From assembly GCA_007571115.1 (NCBI GenBank), contig RKSA01000117.1:1-8293 (forward strand): DNA of 8,293 bases. Direction: 5' to 3'. The position numbers and the translations under genes were made by a program. This DNA comes from Gammaproteobacteria bacterium (GTDB taxonomy: Bacteria > Pseudomonadota > Gammaproteobacteria > Pseudomonadales > Pseudohongiellaceae). Each line of letters starts with the position of its first letter. The stretch's first letter is position 1. Of this stretch, positions 1 through 6,056 are shown in pieces. The notes beneath the pieces are model-generated. The model had not been told where the DNA came from. It made no database searches and saw only the letters and a program-made list of their open reading frames with translations.

Positions 1-212
1 GAGCTTGTCCCTGTGCTGTTCAAGGAACAGTTCGGGTTCGGCAAGTTTTGCAAGATCCCGAGGCGATTCGAGATCCAGGTATACCGAGGGGAGGGTTTCG
101 CCGAGTTTTACGGCAAGCGTGGTCTTGCCGACCTGGCGGGGGCCGACAAGAGCGACAGCGGCCTGCCGCTGCAAGGCGGCGTGGACCTTTTTTTGACATT
201 TCGCGGAATCAT
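1..212 (-). CDS. AAA family ATPase (DUF4143-type), N-terminal part, with an apparent frameshift
   Basis: This is the start of a P-loop ATPase whose remainder lies beyond position 1. Read on the minus strand, the ATG at 212-210 gives MIPRNVKK, the usual opening of AAA_14/DUF4143 ATPases. The Walker A motif GPRQVGKTTLA and the following segment VYLDLESPRDLAKL, also typical of the family, lie one frame away. The two frames meet at a run of seven A (plus-strand T at 188-194). One extra A, or a -1 slip there, joins them as MIPRNVKKKVHAALQRQAAVALVGPRQ. An alternative is initiation at an in-frame TTG (LQRQAAVALVG) after the run. Proteins of this family are common in accessory regions and their cellular role is mostly unknown. 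The gene follows korB on the same strand. Family assignment is strong; whether the gene is intact, broken, or affected by a sequencing error is open. Confidence 0.7.
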
Positions 213-249
213 CCTTGCAAATCTAACATGAAATGTTCAATTTGCAAGG
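213..249. promoter_or_regulatory. 37-nt inverted repeat abutting the ATPase start codon
   Basis: CCTTGCAAAT (213-222) and ATTTGCAAGG (240-249) are perfect reverse complements. Nested inside are AACAT (225-229) and ATGTT (233-237) around a 3-nt loop, separated from the outer arms by a 2x2 mismatch. On the minus strand the element begins 12 nt after the korB stop and ends directly before the ATPase ATG, with its last arm carrying AAGG. No U-tract follows, so it is not a classic intrinsic terminator. It could be an operator, a translational control hairpin or a termination/processing structure between korB and the ATPase gene. The structure is certain; the function is inferred. Confidence 0.55.
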
Positions 250-261
250 TTGGCTGGCTCG

Positions 262-1251
262 TCAATCGACTATCCAGGTGTTGCCGCTGCGCAACAGCGC
301 TGCCAGGTTGCCGGGGAGGGAGTGGCCCTTGCGGCTGGCGAAGCTTGCGTCGAAGCTGGGTTGCTCGCTGCGGTAGAGCACGCCGATGGCGATCGGGAAC
401 CCGGGGCCGCCCATGGCCGCGAGCAATTGCGCGAGAACCTGGTTGCCTTCGTCGTGGACGAGAACGTCGCCCGAATCGGCCGGCACGACTTCGAGGGAGA
501 GGCTGCTGCGGTCGAGGCGGATCGCCTTGTCGCGATTCGAGCCGAACACCAGGGGCTTGCCATGCTCGACCTCGAGGCGAAAATCCGGTGCGGTGCTGCG
601 GTTCTTCACCGACTCGAAAACACCGTCGTTGTAGATCGGGCAATTTTGCAGGATTTCCATGAACGCGGCGCCCTTGTGCGAATGGCCGGCACGGACGACG
701 GACGACAGGTGCGCGGCATGGGTATCGATGGAACGCGCGACAAAACTGCCGCCAGCGCCGAGAGCGATCGCGCAAGGCGACAGCGGCGGGTCGATCGAGC
801 CGCGAGGCGAGCTGGGGGAACGCGTTCCCAGCCTTGAAGTCGGCGAATACTGGCCCTTGGTCAGGCCGTAGATTTCGTTGTTGAACACGAGCACCTGCAA
901 ATCGACGTTGCGGCGCAACAGATGCATCATGTGGTTGCCGCCGATGCTGAAACCGTCGCCGTCGCCGGTGACGACCCAGACGTCGAGCTCGGGATTCGCG
1001 AGCTTGACCCCCGTGGCGATCGCCGGAGCGCGCCCATGGATCGTGTGGAAGCCATAGGTGTTCATGTAGTACGGGAAACGCGACGAACAGCCGATTCCCG
1101 AAATGAACACCTGCCGCTCCCGGCGGCGGCCCAGCGCCGGCAAGGTTTTCTGGATCGTCTTGAGGATCGCGTAGTCGCCGCAGCCTGGGCACCAGCGAAC
1201 TTCCTGGTCGGAGGCGAAATCCTTCGCGGTCAGTTCCGTCTGCTGCATCAT
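262..1251 (-). CDS. korB: 2-oxoacid:ferredoxin oxidoreductase subunit beta (probably 2-oxoglutarate)
   Basis: This is the TPP-binding catalytic subunit, 329 aa, which with KorA decarboxylates a 2-oxoacid to its acyl-CoA and reduces ferredoxin in the cytoplasm. Near the N terminus, WCPGCGDYAIL (Cys21, Cys24) together with Cys55 in GIGCSS and Cys204 in QNCPIYNDG matches the four-cysteine ligand set for one [4Fe-4S] cluster. The TPP/Mg motif runs from GDGDGFSIGGNH (from residue 96) to FNNEIYGLTKGQYSPTS (from residue 123). The start is the first ATG of a Met-Met pair, whose ATGA overlaps the korA stop, implying translational coupling; a GAGG lies 4 nt upstream. 2-Oxoglutarate is the usual substrate of this two-subunit form, but pyruvate or other 2-oxoacids cannot be excluded from sequence. 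The frame could open further upstream inside korA, but that would remove the coupling and add a non-family N terminus. Confidence 0.93.
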   Translation of the reverse strand: MMQQTELTAKDFASDQEVRWCPGCGDYAILKTIQKTLPALGRRRERQVFISGIGCSSRFPYYMNTYGFHTIHGRAPAIATGVKLANPELDVWVVTGDGDGFSIGGNHMMHLLRRNVDLQVLVFNNEIYGLTKGQYSPTSRLGTRSPSSPRGSIDPPLSPCAIALGAGGSFVARSIDTHAAHLSSVVRAGHSHKGAAFMEILQNCPIYNDGVFESVKNRSTAPDFRLEVEHGKPLVFGSNRDKAIRLDRSSLSLEVVPADSGDVLVHDEGNQVLAQLLAAMGGPGFPIAIGVLYRSEQPSFDASFASRKGHSLPGNLAALLRSGNTWIVD

Positions 1252-3131
1252 GCCGCCTCGACCGCCTCGCATCGGGCACGGATCGCCGCGATGATCTCGC
1301 CGATCCGGAATGGCTGGCCGGATACCTTGCTCAGGCTTTCGACTTCGAGCAGGAACTCGCAGCGCAGCACTCCGGCGAACTGGCCGACGTTCATTTCGGC
1401 AACGAGGATCGAGTCGAAGGCGCCGAGCAATTCGCCGAGATTGCGCGGCAGCGGGCAAAGATGGCGCACGTGAATGTGCGATGCATCGAGGCCTTCAAGT
1501 CTGGCGCGTTTCACTCCTTGGTGAATCGCGCCATGGGTCGAGCCCCAGCCTACCACGGCCAGCTTGCCCGAATTGTTGCCGAGGTCGACTTGCTGCAAGG
1601 GGATGTCGTCGGCGATGCCAGCGACTTTCGCCAGCCGCAAATCGGTCATTTTCTGATGGTTGGCGGGATCGTAGGAAATGTCCCCGGTATCGTGGCTGCG
1701 CTCGAGGCCGCCGATGCGGTGTTCGAGCCCCGGCGTGCCAGGCCGGGCCCAGACCCGGGCCAAGCTGCGGGGATCGCGGTTCGAAGGGCGAAAATCCGAA
1801 GGATCTTCGGCGAAAGTGACGGGATCAGGCTCGAACTCTTCGACATCGGGGATCTTCCATCGTTCTGCGGCATTCGCCAGGTAGCCGTCCGAAAGCAGCA
1901 TCACTGGAGTCATGTAGCGAATCGCCAGACGCACCGCCTCCCGAGCGATGTCGAAGCATTCCGGGGGCGTCGCTGGCGCGACGACGGGCATCGGCGTGTC
2001 GCCGTGGCGGCCGAACAGTGCCATGTGCAGGTCCGATTGCTCGGTCTTGGTCGGCAGCCCGGTCGACGGGCCGCCGCGTTGCGTGTCGATGACGAGCAAG
2101 GGCAACTCGGTCGCTATCGCCAGGGATATCCCTTCGGATTTCAAGGCGATTCCGGGACCGGCGCTGGAAGTCACACCGAGCGAGCCGGCGAAGGAGGCAC
2201 CGATTGCGGCACAAACTGCGGCGATTTCGTCTTCCGCCTGGAAGGTGGCAATGCGAAAATCGCTGCGACCGGTCAATTCGTGCAGGAGATTCGATGCGGG
2301 AGTGATCGGATACGAGGCGAAAAACACGTCGATGCCAGCGAGTTCCGAGCCTGCCAAAATCCCCCAGGCGAGGGCTTGGGTGCCGGTGATGTTGCGATAC
2401 AGCCCCGGTTCGGACTTCGCTTTCGGCACGCGATACACGTGAATGCCGACGGGAAGTTCGGCGGTTTCGCCGAAGGCATGGCCGGCATTGAGGGCGGCGA
2501 TGTTGGCCTCGGCGATTTCGCGCTGGCTGGCGAATTTTTTGCGCAGATTGCTGATCGTTGCGGCGCGGTCGCGGTCGAACAGCCACATGACCAGGCCGAG
2601 CGTCCACATGTTCTTGCAGCGCAGGCTCGCCTTGTGCCCGAGCTCGAATGGCGCCACTGCGGCAAGCGTCTGGGCCGAGATGTCGAGATCGAGCACGCGA
2701 TAGCCGGCCAATGAGCCATCTTCGAGGGGATTGGCGGCATACCCTGCCTTGGCGAGGTTCTTGGCACTGAAAGCGCCCCGGTCGACGATCAGCAGACCGC
2801 CAGCGACGACATTGGCGAGATTGACCTGCAAGGCCGCAGGATTCATCGCCACGAGCACGTCGAGCATGTCGCCGGCGGTCGTGACGTCTTCCGAGCCAAA
2901 GTGGATCTGGAACGCCGAAACGCCGAAAGTCGCGCCTACCGGTGCGCGGATCTCGGCCGGAAAGTCGGGGAAAGTCGAAAGGTCGTTGCCGTGCAGGGCC
3001 GTCGCCAAGGTGAAGTTGGCGCCGGTCAATTGCATGCCGTCGCCGGAATCGCCAGCGAAACGCACGACGACATCGACGACCTCGCGTTCGTCGAGATGAT
3101 GCTCGTCGAGTTTTCCCTCGATCAGCTTCAT
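1248..3131 (-). CDS. korA: 2-oxoacid:ferredoxin oxidoreductase subunit alpha (gamma-alpha fusion)
   Basis: This is the large subunit of the KorAB complex, 627 aa from the chosen ATG. The N-terminal gamma-type domain carries VVRFAGDSGDGMQLTG and FPAEIRAPVG (about residues 20-70). The alpha domain follows, with ASYPITPAS near residue 275 and QRGGPSTGLPTKTEQSDL near residue 352, and a C-terminal domain containing VGWGSTHGAI and RHLCPLP. The gamma-alpha fusion and these motifs match the two-subunit 2-oxoglutarate:ferredoxin oxidoreductases of aerobic and microaerophilic bacteria and mycobacteria. The frame extends ten codons upstream to a TTG at 3161, but that lies only about 10 nt from the start predicted by the TAGAAT box at 3182-3177. 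The ATG at 3131 is therefore preferred, although no clear ribosome binding site precedes either. korB follows with an ATGA overlap. No ferredoxin gene is present in the window. Confidence 0.92.
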   Translation of the reverse strand: MKLIEGKLDEHHLDEREVVDVVVRFAGDSGDGMQLTGANFTLATALHGNDLSTFPDFPAEIRAPVGATFGVSAFQIHFGSEDVTTAGDMLDVLVAMNPAALQVNLANVVAGGLLIVDRGAFSAKNLAKAGYAANPLEDGSLAGYRVLDLDISAQTLAAVAPFELGHKASLRCKNMWTLGLVMWLFDRDRAATISNLRKKFASQREIAEANIAALNAGHAFGETAELPVGIHVYRVPKAKSEPGLYRNITGTQALAWGILAGSELAGIDVFFASYPITPASNLLHELTGRSDFRIATFQAEDEIAAVCAAIGASFAGSLGVTSSAGPGIALKSEGISLAIATELPLLVIDTQRGGPSTGLPTKTEQSDLHMALFGRHGDTPMPVVAPATPPECFDIAREAVRLAIRYMTPVMLLSDGYLANAAERWKIPDVEEFEPDPVTFAEDPSDFRPSNRDPRSLARVWARPGTPGLEHRIGGLERSHDTGDISYDPANHQKMTDLRLAKVAGIADDIPLQQVDLGNNSGKLAVVGWGSTHGAIHQGVKRARLEGLDASHIHVRHLCPLPRNLGELLGAFDSILVAEMNVGQFAGVLRCEFLLEVESLSKVSGQPFRIGEIIAAIRARCEAVEAA

Positions 3132-3176
3132 GGCGAATGGCTGGAACAGGCGACCGGACAAAAAGGCAGGGCCGCG

Positions 3177-3185
3177 ATTCTAGCA
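3177..3185 (-). promoter_or_regulatory. Candidate extended -10 promoter for korAB
   Basis: On the minus strand TGCTAGAAT forms an extended -10 element (TGn followed by TAGAAT, 5 of 6 to consensus). The predicted transcript start is near 3170, giving a leader of roughly 40 nt to the korA ATG at 3131. No good -35 hexamer lies at 17 nt (CAATTG is found there), which an extended -10 can tolerate. Assignment is by motif and position only. Confidence 0.4.
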
Positions 3186-3202
3186 GATTTTGCCCGTTGC
3201 AA

Positions 3203-3231
3203 TTGACATTTTCGCCGTTCGGCACTAGCTT
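3203..3231 (+). promoter_or_regulatory. Candidate promoter for the restriction-modification operon
   Basis: A perfect TTGACA (3203-3208) is followed after 17 nt by TAGCTT (3226-3231), a weak -10 with 3 of 6 matches. It points at the methyltransferase and would leave a leader of about 120 nt that contains both copies of the 36-nt repeat. It lies back to back with the korA promoter, so the two could influence each other. Confidence 0.35.
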
Positions 3232-3244
3232 TTCCGGCAATGGC

Positions 3245-3346
3245 CCGACACGGCCCCATGGTGCCGCAGCCCTCCCACAGGCGTCCGGCGAGGCTGCCGG
3301 GGACGGCGAGCCGACACGGACCCATGGTGCCGCGGCCCTCTCACAG
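3245..3346 (+). repeat. Two copies of a 36-nt direct repeat, 66-bp period
   Basis: Copy 1 (3245-3280) and copy 2 (3311-3346) agree at 33 of 36 positions, differing at the 10th, 24th and 31st bases. Each begins CCGACACGG, contains CCCATGGTGCCGC and ends CACAG. The centre of copy 1 is an imperfect 16-nt palindrome around CCATGG (CGGC/GCCG arms), partly kept in copy 2. The 30-nt spacer holds a CGTCC/GGACG inverted pair. The element fills most of the leader between the divergent promoters and the methyltransferase ATG at 3358. It could be a member of a dispersed intergenic repeat family or a paired operator. Confidence 0.8.
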
Positions 3347-3357
3347 AGACTGCATCG

Positions 3358-4314
3358 ATGAGCAAGGAATCGTTGACAAGGTTTGTCCCGCAAGAATTGC
3401 GAGATGTCGGCAACGCGCAAACCGCTCTGCCAGGCATCGCGAAGAACGCGGTGCTGCTGGCGCGCATCGAACAGTCATTGCGCCAGATTCCGACAAGCCA
3501 TAGCTTGCTGCTGCAAGATTCGCGCCGAGTCGAATTGCCACCGGAAAGCGTTCATCTGATATTGACGTCGCCTCCATACTGGACTTTGAAACGCTACAAC
3601 GAACACGCAGGGCAGATGGGGGACATCGATGACTACGAACGCTTCCTCGACGAGCTCGACAAGGTCTGGCGCAACGGTTACAAAGCTCTCGTTCCCGGAG
3701 GGCGCATGATCTGCGTGGTCGGAGATGTCTGCCTGTCTCGCAGGAAGAACAATGGCGAACATTCGGTTTTGCCTTTGCATGCGTCGATTCAGGAGCGGTG
3801 CCGCAGAATCGGTTACAAGAACCTGGCGCCGATCATTTGGCACAAGATTTCCAACGCCAATCATGAAATGCCTGGAGGCAGCGCCTTTCTCGGCAAGCCT
3901 TACGAGCCAAACTCGATCATCAAGAACGATATTGAATACATCTTGATGGAACGGAAAGGCGGCGGATACCGAAAGCCGAGTTTCGAGGAGCGCGTGCTGA
4001 GCGTCATTTCAGACCAGAATCACAAACTGTGGTTTCAACAAATTTGGCAAGGCATTACTGGCGCATCGACCCGGAATCATCCAGCGCCTTTCCCCTTGCA
4101 GTTGGCGGAACGACTGATTCGCATGTTCAGTTTTGCAGGCGATACGGTGCTCGACCCTTTCCTCGGCACTGGAACGACGAGCGTGGCCGCAGCACGATGG
4201 GGGCGAAACAGCATGGGGGTGGAGGTCGATCCGCAATATCACAAGATGGCCGTCGACCGCCTCCACGAGGAGAACGCTGAATTGTTCAGCGATGTTTCGG
4301 TCATTGCCGCATGA
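3358..4314 (+). CDS. Class-beta DNA methyltransferase (SPPY type), modification subunit
   Basis: This 318-aa S-adenosylmethionine-dependent amino-methyltransferase should protect host DNA from the endonuclease encoded next. Catalytic motif IV is LTSPPYW at residues 69-75. Motif X is HPAPFPLQLAERLI at 241-254, followed by motif I VLDPFLGTGTTSVAA (264-278) and motif II GVEVDPQY (287-294). The order IV, then X-I-II is that of the beta class. SPPY, rather than DPPY or NPPY, is typical of N4-cytosine enzymes, so m4C is the likelier product, although N6-adenine is not excluded. The segment between motifs (about 120-235) presumably holds target recognition. The ATG follows a leader with the 36-nt repeats; the upstream AGAGA is only a weak ribosome binding site. 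The stop overlaps the endonuclease start as ATGA. The exact target is inferred from the neighbour. Confidence 0.92.
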   Translation: MSKESLTRFVPQELRDVGNAQTALPGIAKNAVLLARIEQSLRQIPTSHSLLLQDSRRVELPPESVHLILTSPPYWTLKRYNEHAGQMGDIDDYERFLDELDKVWRNGYKALVPGGRMICVVGDVCLSRRKNNGEHSVLPLHASIQERCRRIGYKNLAPIIWHKISNANHEMPGGSAFLGKPYEPNSIIKNDIEYILMERKGGGYRKPSFEERVLSVISDQNHKLWFQQIWQGITGASTRNHPAPFPLQLAERLIRMFSFAGDTVLDPFLGTGTTSVAAARWGRNSMGVEVDPQYHKMAVDRLHEENAELFSDVSVIAA

Positions 4315-5036
4315 GATACGAACCTCAATTGCGCGAAGCTGTGGCGTATTTCTGGCAGGAACGCGCCAAACAGAAACACCGTCAGCAATCTGGACAAGGA
4401 GTGCTCGATCAAGGCAATCGGGCATCGGTCACCGGAGGAAAACAGCTAGATGGGTTTGCGAGTATTTTCAAGCACTTGCTCGTCGAATGCGGAACGCCGG
4501 AAACCTTCGTTCATACACGAAAGGAAACGACATATTTGCCAGGATACTACAGGCCAACAAAGCAATGGGATATAGTCATCGCATACAAGGAAAATCTTGT
4601 CGCAGCAATCGAGCTCAAGTCACAAGTGGGCTCTTTTGGCAACAACTACAACAATCGAATAGAAGAGGCGCTTGGTAGCGCCACTGATCTTGCCACGGCA
4701 TTCCGGGAAGGCACTTTTGCCCCTTCCTGCCGTCCATGGTCTGGCTATCTCATGTTGGCGGAAGAATCTCCAAAATCGACCAAACCAGTCAAGACCAAGG
4801 CACCACATTTCCCGATTCGTCAAGAATTCACGGGAAGTTCATATATGGAACGCTACGAGATTTTTTGCAAAAAACTGGTTCGAGAGCGTCTATACGACTC
4901 TGCCTGCCTGATCGCTTCGAGCCAGGTGAAAGGATTGGCAGGCGAATATCGCGAACCATCCGAAGAGATCGATTTCGCGAGGTTCGCTGGCGCCTTGCTC
5001 GGCCATGTTGCCGGTTTCCTGCACGTGAATCGGTGA
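4311..5036 (+). CDS. PaeR7I/XhoI-family type II restriction endonuclease
   Basis: This 241-aa protein is close in length to PaeR7I and XhoI (about 245 aa). Family signatures are the N-terminal LREAVAYFWQER, then VTGGKQLDGF, LPGYYRPTKQWDIVI, AAIELKSQVGSFGNNYNNR, EEALGSATDL, and RYEIFCKKLVRERLYDSACL near residues 181-200. The PD-(D/E)XK nuclease core is visible as Asp87 of QWDIV and Glu101-Leu-Lys103 of IELKSQ. Known members cut CTCGAG (C^TCGAG). The gene starts inside the methyltransferase stop (ATGA) with no ribosome binding site of its own, so its translation probably depends on reading the methyltransferase, which favours modification before cutting. Parts of it are clearly poorer in GC than the flanking genes (26 of 60 bases G or C at 4561-4620), pointing to acquisition. 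All recognisable motifs are intact, so it is probably active. Confidence 0.93.
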   Translation: MRYEPQLREAVAYFWQERAKQKHRQQSGQGVLDQGNRASVTGGKQLDGFASIFKHLLVECGTPETFVHTRKETTYLPGYYRPTKQWDIVIAYKENLVAAIELKSQVGSFGNNYNNRIEEALGSATDLATAFREGTFAPSCRPWSGYLMLAEESPKSTKPVKTKAPHFPIRQEFTGSSYMERYEIFCKKLVRERLYDSACLIASSQVKGLAGEYREPSEEIDFARFAGALLGHVAGFLHVNR

Positions 5037-5087
5037 GGCGCTGCCCGGCTCGCCACGCGCCATGCTTTCGACTCATGTGCCCCAGAA

Positions 5088-5104
5088 GCGTGGCAAGGCC
5101 ATGC
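5088..5104. terminator. Small hairpin between the convergent endonuclease and hisF genes
   Basis: GCGTGGC AAG GCCATGC can fold into a 7-bp stem with one G-U pair and a 3-nt loop. The arm GCGTGGC is also perfectly complementary to GCCACGC at 5052-5058, and GCCATGC recurs at 5059-5065, so alternative foldings are possible. No T-run follows on either strand. A bidirectional terminator is expected here because two operons converge, but this hairpin is only the best candidate in the gene-free 5037-5230 gap. Confidence 0.25.
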
Positions 5105-5230
5105 CGTTGCGAGGCTGTCTAGCCGGTGCGACTCCGTCAGCAATTCATGATCCACGAACCGATGTCGGGCAGCGGCTCTCGGAACACGATCCTTGCGCCG
5201 ACCGATCCAGGGCAGCTTGTGCGAGCAAAT

Positions 5231-6052
5231 TCAGGAACTTCCGGGTGAATCTACACTTGGCAAATTGGGTGCGTGGCCTTCCTGCAAGCGCACTTCGATG
5301 CCTCGTGCGGCCATGTGCTGCTTGGCCTGCTCGATGGTGAATTCGCGGAAGTGGAAAATGCTCGCTGCGAGCACTGCGTCGACTCGGCCTTCGAGGATTC
5401 CTTCGGCGAGATGATCGAGGCTGCCAACGCCTCCCGAGGCGATGACCGGAACGCGAACGGCGTCGCTGACGGTGCGGTTGAGCGCGTTGTCGAAGCCTTC
5501 CCTGGTGCCGTCGCGATCCATGCTCGTCAGGAGGATTTCGCCGGCGCCATGGTCGGCCATGCGCTGGCACCATTGCACGGCGTCGATTCCGCTGGGCTTG
5601 CGCCCGCCATGGGTGAAGATCTGCCATTCGGCGCTGGGCTCGTCGGCGATCCGTTTTGCGTCGACGGCGACGACGATGCATTGCGAGCCGAAGCGTTCGG
5701 CTGCGGCGCGGACGAATTCCGGTTCGAACACTGCGGTAGTGTTGATCGCGACCTTGTCGGCGCCGGCGTTGAGCAAGGCGCGGATGTCGTCGAGCCGACG
5801 AATTCCGCCGCCGACGGTCAAGGGAATGAATACCTGGGAGGCGATGCTGCGCACGGTTTCGATCGTCGTCGCGCGGCCCTCGTGGCTGGCGGTGATGTCG
5901 AGAAAGACGAGCTCGTCGGCACCGGCGTCGCAATACCGCCTCGACACTTCGACGGGGTCGCCGGCGTCGCGGATCTCGACGAAACGAACGCCCTTGACGA
6001 CGCGGCCGTTGTCGCAGTCGAGGCAGGGAATGATTCGCTTGGCGAGCCCCAT
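5231..6052 (-). CDS. hisF: Imidazole glycerol phosphate synthase cyclase subunit HisF
   Basis: HisF uses ammonia delivered by HisH to convert PRFAR into imidazole glycerol phosphate and AICAR. The (beta/alpha)8 barrel is complete: it opens with LAKRIIPCLDCDNGRVVKG, with catalytic Asp12 in CLDCDNG and Asp131 in VVAVDAKR, and has phosphate-binding GGGIR (81-85) and ASGGVGS (205-211). The start ATG lies 4 nt after the hisA stop, so the two are probably co-translated. The length is 273 aa against the usual 255-260: the family normally ends around GIEVRL, and here an additional tail of about 17 residues (QEGHAPNLPSVDSPGSS) follows. This suggests the native stop was lost or the 3' end was remodelled. 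hisI and hisE, which often follow hisF, are absent here; the next gene is the convergent endonuclease. Confidence 0.97.
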   Translation of the reverse strand: MGLAKRIIPCLDCDNGRVVKGVRFVEIRDAGDPVEVSRRYCDAGADELVFLDITASHEGRATTIETVRSIASQVFIPLTVGGGIRRLDDIRALLNAGADKVAINTTAVFEPEFVRAAAERFGSQCIVVAVDAKRIADEPSAEWQIFTHGGRKPSGIDAVQWCQRMADHGAGEILLTSMDRDGTREGFDNALNRTVSDAVRVPVIASGGVGSLDHLAEGILEGRVDAVLAASIFHFREFTIEQAKQHMAARGIEVRLQEGHAPNLPSVDSPGSS

Positions 6053-6056
6053 GGGC

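Noticed and set aside
213..249. Inverted repeat as a classic intrinsic terminator for korB
   Set aside because: The stem has an internal mismatch and is followed directly by the ATPase start codon, not a U-tract.
1461..2714. Long plus-strand open frame of 417 codons opposite korA
   Set aside because: It is antisense to a gene with full family motifs, has low-complexity Gly/Arg/Ala composition and no recognisable domain; such shadows are expected in GC-rich DNA.
3131..3161. TTG at 3161 as the korA start
   Set aside because: It lies about 10 nt from the predicted transcript start, has no ribosome binding site and adds residues outside the family core; the ATG at 3131 is preferred, though not proven.
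1825..3420. Minus-strand open frame of 531 codons overlapping korA in another frame
   Set aside because: Arg-rich out-of-frame product, runs through the promoter region and repeats, no motifs.
3240..3503. Short frame encoding a duplicated RHGPMVPxPSHR peptide across the repeats
   Set aside because: The peptide repetition simply reflects the 36-nt DNA repeat with a 66-bp (multiple of three) period; the frame then runs out of phase into the methyltransferase gene.
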